Shown: positions 10,901 to 23,125 of the stretch, piece after piece | Position numbering within the stretch: the first letter of the stretch is position 1 | Layout: each line of letters starts with the position of its first letter | Origin: Symsagittifera roscoffensis | Taxonomy: Eukaryota; Xenacoelomorpha; Acoela; Convolutidae | Direction: 5' to 3' | DNA length: 64,000 nt | NCBI RefSeq assembly: GCF_963678635.1 | Contig: NC_087065.1 | Coordinates: forward strand, 19,295,623 to 19,359,622 | Position numbers and translations under genes: made by a program | The notes under the pieces: generated by a model | The model's database searches: none | Told to the model about the DNA's origin: nothing | What the model saw: only the letters and a program-made list of their open reading frames with translations

Positions 10901-11980
10901 CTCCTCCTCTCTTTTCAATTCCAAATTCAAATTCTATATCAGTTGCAATGTTTTCTCCTTGCAAGATAAACGGTGAACCAGTAAACACCTTCATAATAGT
11001 GTTTGTTCGCTTGATAAAGTTGTGTTGTGTTTGTGACAGAGCTTCAACGCAAGTGCCCCAGTAGCCATCAGTTGGCATTGAAATGATTCCTATCTTCATT
11101 TTTTTCACTGCAATGAAAGTCAATATTTGTATGACAAGTTCGCCTTCTCCGCGTTTGCACAAACAACACTTGTATTATATTACGAGAGGGTGGCGTCCCT
11201 CATGCTGGATGGACCGAATGCTTGAAATTTATTTTGGCTTATTTTCAGCCAATCATAACTCGAGTATTGAAAAATCTCAGGGAAATCGCGAAAATCTCAG
11301 AGTAAGCAAATAAATCCAGGTCATAAGTGTTAATATTACCCGGTTAGATAATATGCAGATAAATGAAAATAATACCGATTTACGAAAAATGGAAAAACAA
11401 AACACTAATTTTTTATATCTGCACCTATTATATCCGCATCTATTATGCTTATTGTTAACACTCTGTTAATATTGACTTCGAATTTGCGAGAAAGGCATTT
11501 AGCTCAAGCTGAGTTCAATTTTCTTTATTTTTTTCTCGAAATTTTTCATGGTTTCTTGTAACATTCAGTTTAAAATCTTCTGCTAAATAGAAGGCGAAAT
11601 ACGCTATTCAAAAATTATATGGATGCTTATCTTTTGTTTCACCAGTGGGTAATAGTTATTTGATCAAAAAAATTATTGAGGTTTCAATAAAACTGGATTA
11701 AACAGTTTATTGACAGTTTTTCCAATTTTGGTTAGTCTGATAAAATTTCACTCAGTAGATTTTAAAATTGAAAAACAGCGAGTTTATTGACTTTTTTCAT
11801 AGATTTTTGTGATGCATCTCAGAAAAAAAAACAATCAGGTTATGTTTGGCACAATTTAGTTACTCAGCAAAGTGCATAATCCATTTTTATCCGCCAAAAA
11901 TGGAAAAATAGTGCGACAACACCATGGCCTTAGTGTTTAACGATAGTGACTCTTGATTCAGAGATTGAAGCTCGAAAACT
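10901..11980. other. Intergenic, no gene seen
   Basis: No supportable exon and no repeat I could pair with another part of the window. The open frames here are short and have no recognisable motif. Confidence 0.4.
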
Positions 11981-11988
11981 AGTATACC

Positions 11989-12309
11989 GAGGGGCGGATT
12001 TAGGGGGAAGCCTCCTCCTCAGAGATTCCAGCCCCAGTCGACACCAAGGGTTCCCCTTTGGTGCTTAAGAAATCCATTTTTGGCGAAACGACCGTAAAAT
12101 TTCCCTAAAGGCGCCCTGGCGCCATATAATAATTTTGAGGAGCGCGCGCCAAAAAAAAAACGCGTTTTTCTGTCTGAATAGGGTCTATATAGTGTTCTGG
12201 GGCCGCTCGGAAACTCAATTTGGTCAATCTATAAAAACATCAACAAAATTTTTGAATTTTTTTTTTGAAAATCCACCCCGCAGCCAAAAAAATCCTAGAT
12301 CCACCACTG
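11989..12309 (-). mobile_element. MITE family A (hAT-like), copy 1
   Basis: A non-autonomous element of 321 bp. Its ends read GAGGGGCGGATTTAGG and CCTAGATCCACCACTG, which are imperfect terminal inverted repeats of the family consensus CAGGGGCGGATCTAGG. The flanks AGTATACC (11981-11988) and AGAATACC (12310-12317) agree at 7 of 8 bases, as expected of an 8-bp target duplication. CAG ends with an 8-bp duplication suggest the hAT superfamily. It lies in reverse orientation relative to the copy at 24556 and has no coding capacity. Confidence 0.8.
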
Positions 12310-12956
12310 AGAATACCAGTTTTTTTCTGGTCGAGTTTTTGTTTTGTCTGTTTCCTTTTATCTTTTCCATTTCTCGGCCGTTGTTAGTTTTTTTTTCTGC
12401 CATTGTTTTCCATGTGACCACAAAATGCAGCGTTGATTGTGTTCTGAACTGTGGGACAAGTATGTGATTGGTTTTGATTGATTAACGTAATAGTTGTCGA
12501 GTACATTTTGTCTTAGGAAGTTTTACGCAAAGAAAGTTGACTCGATTTATTCTGAAAAAAACATGTTTTTGGTCTCGACTTTTTTTTAAATGCATGAAAT
12601 TGAATTTGAGTGGAAATGCGCGTAAAGCTTTGAGCTTAGTTCAATTTATTGGACAAATTTAATCAACACCGTATAGTGCCAAACAAATTGCCACTGAGCC
12701 CTAAATTGTTTCTTCAATCGCCACTGCCAATGTTTGTTTCGTGACACTTTTTGGCCAAATAAATGATTGAAATAGTCACATTAGCAAAAGTTTATTACAA
12801 ACCTTATTGGCAGTTAAAAAACTAAGAATATCTTCCTGAAGTCTAAAAAAATACGTCGCTAAATATTATGATATGGAAATTTTGCGAATGAGCATTTAAC
12901 TTTGCGTGAAAAAATCATAAAAACTAACATTATGAAATATATGTTAATTACACACA

Positions 12957-13795
12957 ATTAGCAAGCGTTATCAAATCGGAATATAGACAATTTTCGGGTT
13001 ATCAACTTGTTTAACAGCATCATTTGAATCACTTGTTTCTTGGCTCATAATGAATTCAAACTTCTATGAATTCGGCATTTAGCCTGAGGTGGAGGATCGG
13101 CATTGGGACGGCAAAAGTCGTTGTCTCGAATCTGGCCAAGAACTTTTTTAATTTTTAAACTAGAAAAATTCCCTTCCAGAAAAACGTCGGCCTACAGCTT
13201 CTCTGCTGATGTTTTTTCGACTTAGTGGCCACATCATAGAATTAATTTTTTGTAGGCAGTTTTCGATATAGTTATTTTAATTATTTCGAATTATTCCAGG
13301 AATTTTTATATTTTTTAGCACTGACTTCTTATATAAAAACTATATTCGGCTTAAAGGTTTCGGCTTATTTTTATCAGCTTAGTTACCTAATTTGGGGTCA
13401 ATTTAAGGGAAACACAATTGTAATGCTTTATTTTGGATCGCCCAAAACGGTAAACTTTTTATAAAAGAATTTAGAGCTCAAAATTTTTCGTGACATCAAT
13501 TATCTTTTGTCTCTACGAAAAATTTTTAAATTTTGCGGGCTCAGTTGCCGTTTGTCAAATAAATTTTATTTATTTATTAATTGCCGTCGATTGTTTTTGA
13601 ACGTGTTTTCAGCAAAGAAAACATGATCACTGATCACTGACAATATTTTGAGTTTTTTTACTCTTTTTTTTTCATTTTTCATAAAATTAGTGGCTATTTT
13701 TTACGCTCTGCTAGCTTGCCTTGATATTTTATATTGTATCGCAAGTGGTGCGAAGCTCAGCTGCTTTGCTTCTGTGTATTTTTTTTCTTAAATCT
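12957..13795 (+). repeat. Large dispersed repeat, unit 1
   Basis: This unit aligns along its length with 14004-14845. Shared landmarks in order: TTAGCAAGCGTT.TCAAATCGG; CAACTTGTTTAACAG; AATGAATTCAAACTT; the tRNA-like segment GCCTG.GGTG...GACGGCAAA...TCGAATCTG (13081-13140); GTCGGCCTA; TTCGATATAGTTA; and the closing TTGTATCGCAAGTGGTGCGAAG. The last ends in a GCGAAGC-type hairpin seen also near 3700 and 4300. The sequence is non-coding. The class is uncertain: a tRNA-like module suggests a SINE part, but the unit is long for a SINE. Confidence 0.65.
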
Positions 13796-14003
13796 AAGAC
13801 AACGTGCTTTCCGACCAAAAATAGTTTTTATCAAAAAAAATTTGTACCCCAAGGAATTATGATCGTCTCATCAAGTTCAAATGTAAAAAAGATATTTTTC
13901 TTTTTGTTTTAATTGATTTTTTTGTATAACAATTGTGGCTTAAACACCACGGATTTAGTCAAGCTTTGAGCAAATTTTTACTTGTTGTGAGAACTTTATT
14001 ACG

Positions 14004-14845
14004 CTTGCGATTAGCAAGCGTTTTCAAATCGGGTTAAAAACTTTTTGGGGTTAACAACTTGTTTAACAGAATTAATTGAACTACTTGTACTTTGGTTCAT
14101 TATGAATTCAAACTTTTAGTTTTGTCCAGTACTTAGCCTGGAGGTGAAGAATGCGACTTGGACGGCAAAGGTATTGGGTCGAATCTGATTAAGAACTGTT
14201 TTTTTTTTCAAAAAGTAAAAATTCTTTTCCAATAAAATGTCGGCCTATAGTTTGTCGGCTTAGCTGTCACATCATAAAAATGATTTTTGTACAAAGTTTT
14301 TGATATAGTTACTTTTAGTGCTTTGACTTACGTTTTGAATAGTTTTCAATTTTCTATGCTTGACTTCGTATATTTTGCTGCTTTTGTTTTTTCTTCGCTT
14401 AACAAATGTTTTTGGCTTAAAAGACTTCGGCTGAATTTTGATTAGCGTAGTGACTTAATTTGGGGCCAATTCAATTGATGCTTAAGTTCTATGCTTCATT
14501 TCAGACGGCCAAAAAATGGCAAAATTCTTAGAATAAAATTTATAGCTCAAACTTTTCTGTACAATGATTATATTTTCCTTTCTACGGGAGCTTATTTAAG
14601 TTTCATCGGCTCCGTTTCCGCCCCCTTGTTACTTATATCAACACTTTTCCTGAGCTGCCGTCGATTGTGTTTCTGAATCGGCTTTCCTTAAGTCGAAATT
14701 GATCCCAGACAACATTTTGAGTTTTTATCAAATTGTTTTTTTTTTTTGTTTCAGTAGCTTTTTCTTACTGTCTGCTAGCTTGCACTGCTGTTGGTATGAT
14801 GTATCGCAAGTTGTGCGAAGCTCCTCTTCGCCTCTGGGGGTATAG
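14004..14845 (+). repeat. Large dispersed repeat, unit 2
   Basis: This is the second copy of the unit at 12957, in the same orientation and displaced by about 1,047 bases. Its tRNA-like module (14134-14192) is the better preserved: TAGCCTGGAGGTGAAGA resembles an A box, and GGGTCGAATCTG resembles a B box. It closes with ATGTATCGCAAGTTGTGCGAAG and the hairpin GCGAAGCTCCTCTTCGC. The two units are separated by about 200 bases of non-repeated sequence, so this is either two insertions or an old local duplication. Confidence 0.65.
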
Positions 14846-16132
14846 TTCTGATTTTTACTCGTGGCGAATTAACGAGCACTACAAAATTGCTTCAAATTGA
14901 ATTGAGGTTAGCTGATTGGTCGTTATAATTTTTTTCATCTTTGGTGATGTTTATATTCGTTTTATTTGAGTTGAAAACTAACATAAATCAATCGGATTAC
15001 TTTTGAATTTAGAAGAAGTGAAAAAAATTGCCTCAATCAAGAATTATCGATGTCAATCTTTAGATATTCATCTCATATTCAGATCGTCTCCAAAGAAAAA
15101 TATTTGATTAATTTCTGTTGAAAAAAAAAAGATTACGATAAATTGTTTTCGACAACAATATCCATTTTTCTACTTTTCTTTCTTTATTTTTTTTTCTATT
15201 TGTTATAAATCATTTAAAGAACTAGAATTGACTAATTGCTATTGTGTGATTTCTTATATTCGTAAACACCTTCGTTAGTTGATTTTAGTTGTTAATTGAG
15301 TTGATTTTCTCGTATCAGGGCAAAGCCTTGAATAGTTCGACTGCACTATTACTGGTTTAAGTCGTGTATTGAATTAGAAAGATCAAAAGCTTGCCTCGCG
15401 ACGAATTTGTAGTGCGGCATAATTTTCCTTCTGTGAATAATTCACGTTACACGTTCAGCATCAAACTACAAAACGAGCAGTTTAATAGGTTCGTGTCAGG
15501 TTAAATAGCGATGTGCGCACCCAGTGGACCCACGAAAATCCAAAGATTGATCCCTGAGTGAGGAAATAAACTTTTCAAAGTTGGTCATCATAAAAAACCA
15601 CCCGACCATTTATATTCCTCACTTTTTTCGAAAATTGGAACAGAAGTAGGAACAAAACAGTATATTTTAGCAATTTTCTAGCTCGTATAGCTGTGCAAAA
15701 AGATTCCCATAGAAAACAAGCATTTGTTATATCATTTCTCAAAAACGTTGCCAAAAAACTAGTTAGAGCATCAAAAAGTGTTTGGAAAAATAATCCATCC
15801 GGAGCTCGAAACTCGAAAAAAATAATAAATTTAACCGTTATATTCTTTGCGTTATATTTTTTGTTGCAACATTCGAAGAGGTGCTCGGGGGGCTTTGACG
15901 AACAATTTTTGTTAGATTTTTGTTATCTGAAGAATTTTGTTTTCTTGGGCCCATTCTTTACCTGTGGTCATTGATTGTAAAGTAATGGGGTGCTCAAATT
16001 TGGCCAATTGGGCCCATTTAAACCGTCTTATAAATCAATCCAAATTAAATTGAGGCACTTTCTTGGTCTAATTAATAGTTTGCTATATGCAAAACATATC
16101 TTTTTGTTCTTTTTTTACGTGATATGTCGGGT
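14846..16132. other. Intergenic, no gene seen
   Basis: No exon is supported. CTCGTATCAGGGCAAAGC at about 15310 is the reverse complement of a motif at about 48580 (and partly 44640), and GATGTGCGCACCCA at about 15510 recurs near 55335. Both look like worn dispersed repeats. Confidence 0.4.
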
Positions 16133-16514
16133 CAGGGGGTTCGAAGATTTTCTCGAAGGGGGATTTCAAAAAAATTTCAAATTTTTATTGAACTTTTTTA
16201 TGCCGACCAAAGTTATGTTCCGAGCTCTCACACATCATCATGAAGACCCTACTTTGGCCAAGTTTTCTGCGCCTCAGGCGCGCAAGCGTTTTAGGCACTT
16301 TTTAAAAACTTTTGACCAAAAAAAATTGCCTTTTTCGGCGCGCTTCCTCCTAAAAATTATCATGAATTGGCACCAAAGGTGCCTTTAGAAAAAAATTAGG
16401 GTCCGTCAGTCATAAATCGAGATCTCAAAATAATACAAAGAGGGACCCTTTGGGTCGGCAGGGGGTCGAATTGCTGAGGGAAGGGGAACGTCGCCCCCGC
16501 CCTTAAATCCACTG
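16133..16514 (+). mobile_element. MITE family A (hAT-like), copy 2
   Basis: It starts with CAGGGGG and ends with CCCTTAAATCCACTG. It shares with the 24556 copy the internal marks TTCTCGAAGGGGG, GCCGACCAAAG, TTTTCTGCGCC, TTTAGGCACTTTTT, TTTCGGCGCGC, TGGCACCAAAGGTGCC and GGGACCCTTTGGGTCGGCAG. The flanking 8-mers do not match, so the target duplication has decayed or the outer ends are imprecise. There is no coding capacity. Confidence 0.7.
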
Positions 16515-17092
16515 GCGTGTGGGGGTGATGATTTAAAAAAGTTTAAAAAAAATATTGACTTCCGTTTAATTTTGAAAGTAGTTTCGGGGCCAATTTTTGT
16601 ATTTTGTGAATTGCGACATTCCACAACAAGGACGCTCTCTTTGTTTTTTTTTGTTATTTCATTTTTCATTCTCTTTGATCGTTCCAACAAAATTCTAACA
16701 TATTTAGAGATTTTTCTCTGGAACGACACAAAATTGTGCGCCAATTCAATGCACAATTTGGTCTCGTAATGATTTTATTACATTTTCGAAGCAAACATTA
16801 CTCCATAGACGTTAAAAGACACTCGCAACAATCAAGTCTTAAGCCTGATACGAATATTTTAAACTCATTTTGCCTCACTGCAAGTTGGTCCCAGAAATGT
16901 GTTCAAAATCAAGGATCTCGGTTAAGAATTTTGCAAAAAAAACCAAAAAATTCACCCTCAAAATTTTCGTTCAGAATAGTTTAAATTCCTAAAGTTTGAG
17001 TTAGGTGCACAGTTTTTTGCCGATATTAACCTTTATAATCAATTATTTCTCATGAAATTTTTCCCATTTTTTCCAGTGCGGGAACTGCGTAT

Positions 17093-17406
17093 CTGTACAA
17101 AACAGTCCAATACAAAACAGTCCGAAAAACAGTCGCAAGTAATAATTATTTTGACAAGCCGGTAGGCCGAGAATTGTGCAGTGTTCAACAAACATTAAGA
17201 ACAAAATAGTGACCACCGCAGTCGCGCCAACGTGTTGCGAGCTTGCCAATAGAGGGTAGGACTTAATACAAAATTTGGAGCCGGTTATCTAAATTTAGAG
17301 CCCGCGAACTTAAACCGGACTGTTTGGTATTGGACTGTTTTTTCCTCCATTTGATGATTTTTGGACTATTTTGTATTGGGCTGTTTTGTATGGGACTGTT
17401 TTGTAT
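17093..17406. mobile_element. Inverted-repeat element with ACAAAACAGTCC ends
   Basis: The left side carries GTACAAAACAGTCC, ATACAAAACAGTCC and AAACAGTC (17095-17139). The right side carries their inverse several times: GGACTGTTTGG, TTGGACTGTTTTTT, GGGCTGTTTTGTATGGG and GGACTGTTTTGTATATG (17318-17406). The whole reads as a foldback or MITE-like element of about 310 bp with internally repeated 14-bp blocks in its ends. No target duplication could be fixed and no second copy is in the window. Confidence 0.5.
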
Positions 17407-18462
17407 ATGCACGGGGAAATGAGCATCGGTTAGATAGCACTGCTTGACAAAGTGTTAATTGGGCTTTTTTCAGAAATACTTGTGTTTAAAAGTTCCCGTT
17501 TTTCTCCGACTGCTAAATTCGGTTGAAATTTATTTGCATTCCATTATTTGCTCAAGTTTATGGGCGAGAAAGCTTAATTTTCTGCTCTTTCCAAAAATAT
17601 GATCAAGGCACTACCCTGCCTATATTGCAATTTTTTATTCTGGGCTGCAGGCAAAACTTTGAAAATATAGGTCACAAATGCTTTTTTTTGGCAGTTTTTA
17701 ACAACTTTTAAATAAAAAAAAACCACTTTTTTTCGGCTTGATGACAGATGGGGCCTTGTGCTGTTACTTTTTTTGTAGAAAAATGTTAGATTTTCTTTTA
17801 ACAATGTGATGTCTATTTTGGATTAAATTTTTGAAATTCGGTTCAGTATTAAGCTGAATGGAAAGATGAACATATTACCTTCCCTTAATCCATGCACCTG
17901 TACTGAGCCGTCAGATAGACTCAAATAATCCCAACTGATCTCTCAGACTTGCTAAAAGCCTCTTCACATCATATGTCATTTATTGGACAATAGTTTGTGG
18001 AAAATACCTATCGAATCTTTTTTTAATTACATTTATTTGAGGATAATTTGAGGAAATTACTTAACAAATCTTGATTTTTTAAATTAATTGAGAAGTAAAT
18101 ATGAATATAGAAAGAATTATAACTAGGGTTACTCCTAGGGGAAGTATGGTGGAAGGGTTCTCAGCTGACAATATTCGCGTGGGAATGCTAAACGACAATA
18201 TTCTGAGGTGAGAGATTACTAAAACACCATCTGCTACACTTTTCATCAAAATAACGCTTCGTATTTCAGTCATTAATTTATCTAAGATTTTCGTGAAGAG
18301 GTTTACTAGGATCGACTTCCAGGGCTAACAAACTCATTAATTCAGTTTCGCGCTTTTTTTAGACAGATGAAACTGACATAAAAGTGAGAAATTAAAGCAA
18401 ATTTTAATCGTATTTGAGATCTACTTTTTAAAATTAACTTTTCAACCCAAACTAGTACTGCA

Positions 18463-18620
18463 TCTTCTACACGGATAGAAGGCTTTCGTCTTAGTTTTTT
18501 ACTTAAGTAGAACTCAATTCCAACTGACCAAAAATATGCCCCTCAATTTATTGACCATAAATCTATTATTGACTGATTTACTTTTATTAGGACTATGAAT
18601 TTCTGTCTTGAATCGAGATA
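18463..18620 (+). repeat. Dispersed repeat, copy 1 of a pair
   Basis: It shares ACACGGATA, GTCTTAGTT, TTACTTAA, ACTCAATTC, ATTTATTGA and GACTATAAATT.CCGT-type blocks in order with 22960-23125. The copies are diverged and non-coding. Confidence 0.45.
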
Positions 18621-21600
18621 ATCGTTTATTAATTCAACTCCCAGGCTATGCAAATAAGTTACCTTACGCTAATAGCACCAACAAGATTACCAAAAACCAA
18701 ACCCAACGATTGCATTCACCTTATGAGAGTAACTTATCCCGAGGAAATTATTCAGGAAATTGAAATTGATTCTTCAAACAAAAAATAAATATGTTTTTTT
18801 TTGCTTGTTGGAAATGGATCGGCAGTAAAAATAACAGATTTCAAGAGAATTCACTTGCATAATTATTTGCAAAAAAATAAATATTGTGCATAATTATTTG
18901 CAAAAAATAAAGTAAAATTAACTATAAACATATCAAAAATGCTAATTTGGAGAAACAAATGTTCCCTGACACACGAAAACAACTTTTCAGTCTACGAATC
19001 TCTTTCTCACTGTGTGAAAAAAAATTATTCCCGAGTGGAAGCAGCGAAAACACCAACTGTGAGACAATAAGGAACAACTCACACCCAATTATCAACGATT
19101 ACCACAAAAACAAATTTACGAAAAAATTATTCTAAATTTATCAAACTATAGGCAAAAAGTTTTTTATACATCATTAGCTATAAAAACGCAGCAATCATTG
19201 AAAATATTTGCGAAGGATTTCTGTTTTTTATTTAAAGCTGAAACGGAAAACTTAAGTTATTGAAACATAACAATTGTCATGTACTTGTTTACCAAATAGA
19301 AAGTCAGTCGACGGCGGTAATGGGTCATTTTGTCCAAAATTATTTGTACTTTTTGATTATTGTAATACGTGGGAAGACGGAACAAATGTGATTTTTCAAA
19401 AATTGCAATATTGGAAGTTTTTCAATTTGACAAATACTTGTATTAACCATTTACCAAAAGACAGAGACGACTTCAAGTCAAACAATCCCACTAGCCTCCC
19501 TTTACCTGTTTATTTGGCTGCCAAACTTACGTTTCTCTCTCTTGCACGTAGAAAAATCTTCTGTTTTTTTTTAATCCTTAACATATCTGTGAAAGATTAA
19601 TTAGATTATATCGACTATAATCACTGTTCCAGGAAAGCAACCCAATTTCCTTTAATTAATCCTTTTCTCACTTATGACTCAAACGCAGATGTTTTTTTTC
19701 TAAACCCTCCCAGTTTTCCACGAAGAAACAATGATAATTAGTATCATGGACTAACCATTTAATGTTAAACACATACAGAAAACGTTTGAATTACAACCAC
19801 AATAAAAAGTTTATATGATAGTTATCGTTCGATAATTTGAAACAGGTACTTTTGAGGAACTCAGTACTTATCAACTTACAAAGGAACGTTTGTCCAAATC
19901 AAAAGATTTTAACCCTTTTTCATCTTCTCCAAAAACTTCAAATTTGTACCCGGTTTTTTTAAAACCGTTTCGAAACCTTACAAAAACTATTAGGCCAACA
20001 AACAAATGCTGGCGTCTAGTAGTATGTCTTGCAAATAGTGTAACAAATACCATTCCCTGCGATCTAGATCAGACTGATTAAATATTGTGAATGACAACTG
20101 AATGCTCTCTTTACTTAAAAACTTGTGTTTAATCGAAAAAAAGCTTAGAAAAATTACCCTCGCTACCACCCAATTTAGTTTGCTTTAGCAGTTATACTGT
20201 TATAGCAAACTCAAGCGAAGAGCTAGTACACGATTGGCAAATGCAGGCAGATTATTCATGTAATCAATTTGACAGAATGTGATGTCGGTAATAGCTACAA
20301 TTAACTGGAATTAGCCAGAAATGAGCGGTAGAGTGAACATATGATAAGTAAACACCCTTATATTAATGTTTGCAATAGTTGGAATAAAAAAATCAAAAAA
20401 ATCTTCCCTATCTGTTTTTCAAAACTGAGTCTGATGACTTTGGGTCACACTTTCGGTTAAATACCATAGCAAAGAAATTTCCTGTTTAACTGTTTATTTC
20501 AGAATAAAATTCCACTGAACGAAGTGTCCACAACCCTTTCATTTTGTATGTACTGAATGCAACATTATTCTCAAGTCAAAAACTAGTTTGGTTTTCGACA
20601 ATTTTTTATACCCAATATGCCGGCAGAAGGTTTATATACAAAACTTAGGAATTTTTCATAAATCTAACACCTCTCCATGGTAAAAGATAGACGATCAACT
20701 AATGCACCAACATTGCTTAAAACTCGTTTTTCGCATATTGGACTTTTAGACACGATACGTAAACCATTTGCAAACTGCTTATTCTTTCAAACTTCAAGCG
20801 TAAGGGTGAACGTATGACAGTAAGCACCATTACAAAACTAATGACCACACATGTAAAAAACTGCAAAATTTCATACCCAATTCATTATAAAATAATATAT
20901 TTTTTTAATCAAATTTGTAATCAAATCCATCCTGCATAATACAACATGTGCTTTTTGTTTAGGATGAGTAATCAAAACGTACTGCTGGATCATGGATATT
21001 GATTTCATCCTCAATAACAACCTTACCAAGTAATTGGACGGTTTCCAAGCCTTTAAAGTGCTTATTTAAATTCGCCCAGATCAGAAAAAAGTTTGATTTT
21101 TTTGATGGAAACAATGTACCCTGTATAGTCCAAGCCTTTAAGACAAACAATCTTTTATCTCAAGAGCCGTTATTATAAAAACGCGTTCTTCTAGAACTAG
21201 GGTTACTAGGATGTTGTAAGCCTCAATTTTTCCACTTCAACTCTATTATATTTTAAATTAAGACCATGCTCATCATGAATTAGAATACTTCACCAATTTT
21301 TTGGCCGTAAGATTATCCAACTTGTCTATTTTTTCCAAACTTTTCCTGAAATTTTTTTTCTTGATTTTTCCAATCCAGTCATACGATACTTTCATCGAAA
21401 GACTAATAACCAACCCTAGAAGGCCCCATTTCATACTTAGAAAAATCAAAATTTAAAAAATAACATAGTAACCAATCCCATCAAGCACCTCACTTCATCT
21501 GTATAGACTTCAATGAACAAAATCATCTGCCTCGTTTGCCTGGAACCAAAATATACCCGTTCTTTATCCCCTTAGTCCCCTCGGGTGCATGTAATAATAT

Positions 21601-22959
21601 GATTATGAGTAAACAATGGGGCAAAACTGAAATTCGCGGTATAGCCAGTTAAACCCCTACCCATAGATTGCTATTCAAGTATCATGTTATGCACAAAATG
21701 CTTCCCATCTACAACAAATGTTTGCTCTAGATGCCGAATCGCATACAATTATTCCTACTCCTGAAATTAATTCTTGAATCTGAATAGTTTGTTCATTTAC
21801 CATTTTTCTACACCTATCAGATATGAAAAAACATAAAGCTTTCAAAAACCTACTCAAGTATAGATACATCCTTTTAGCTTATCGTTAACAGTTTTTTTCT
21901 TCTCTATCATAACATTAGACACAAAACGTGATGCTATAACCAATTGAATGCCTTAATATAAACTACTCAACCCCACTAATTTTTTCTAGTCGCTTTCAGT
22001 TTTAATAAGGGACCCCATGGTAAGCCTAATTTGCCTTTGCAACAAAACGTTTTCATATCCGATGCTAAATTGGAATTGAAATTTATGTAATTTGATTGTG
22101 TGTTTAACCATTACCATGATCGTCAGTCTTTTTTTGTTCTCCATGATGGGTGTGTGCAGGACGACAAGATTATTTTTTACGATGGCGTTTAGGCGCTTAT
22201 AAGTGAATCACAAATTGGAGAGTCAATAAAAGTTTTTCAATGGAATGAGAATGTGAGCAAAGAAAAACAGCACTCGAGAACAACTTAAGAAAAAGAATTA
22301 AGCGACAATAGGGGTGCACAGAAAAATCTTCCATCACTCCAACAAAGATTGGATTTTCAAAAAAAAGAGAGGCGTGTGTTTTTAAGGACATTCGACATTA
22401 TCCGGTTTGTCTGAAATATTTCATAAAGCCCGGCTACATTAAACGCAAGCGAAAGGGAAATCTTGTGCTTTCAAGTATTTTAGCAGAGGAAACAATAGTC
22501 CTGCAAACCACATCCCTCCTCCATTGAGATCCTTTTTCTATCGAAGAAAAATTTAACCATTGGCGGATAAAGAACCGCACACATGCTTGTTGTATCCTAA
22601 ACAATTGAGAAATTGTAATGAAAAATCCATTCGAAAGATTAACTGCCTTTTCCAAGTTTAGCCTTCCCAACCAGACCCAAGTCAACGATATCAGTGAACT
22701 GGTGAGGAAATTTTCAAAAATTTCAGCTGAAAAACAAAAAGAAGAGGTTCGTGACCGATCTTAGAAGAAAAGGGCAAACAGCAGAAAAAAACAATGAGAT
22801 TCTGAAAGACGCCTACCAAATCCATAAAAATTCATGAAACTCATATTCATGTGTTGAACTTTGTACTACTAAAGTTCATTTGTACTAGTATACTAAGAGC
22901 ATTTAGTTATGGTTTTATGTGAAAGTTTTCAAAAAAAAAGGCTGAGTTGTAGTGTTGCA

Positions 22960-23125
22960 AATACCACACGGATAAGAAATTTGTCTTAGTTGATTACTTA
23001 AAAGGGACTCAATTCTAAACTTCTAAACATGCGCTCCTCGAATTTTTGCCCCTATCCACTGAATCAGAATATGACTAGTTTAAATTTATTGAGACTATAA
23101 ATTCCCGTTTAGATAATTGACTAGT
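22960..23125 (+). repeat. Dispersed repeat, copy 2 of a pair
   Basis: This is the partner of 18463-18620, in the same orientation about 4.5 kb away, with the same ordered blocks beginning ACACGGATAAGAA and ending in GAGACTATAAATTCCCG. No terminal repeats are recognised. Confidence 0.45.

Noticed and set aside
3680-14845. Helitron 3' ends at the GCGAAGC hairpins
   Set aside because: A CTRR end at the expected distance after the hairpin is not consistently present, and I see no matching TC-type 5' end or helicase coding sequence.
16406-16769. Open frames on both strands at 16406-16769
   Set aside because: They overlap the family A MITE and its flank, with no recognisable protein motif.
18079-18320. 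Minus-strand hydrophobic frame that looked like a mitochondrial insertion or a membrane exon
   Set aside because: I could not match it to any mitochondrial protein or family, and the frame has no splice or start support. A translated search would settle it.
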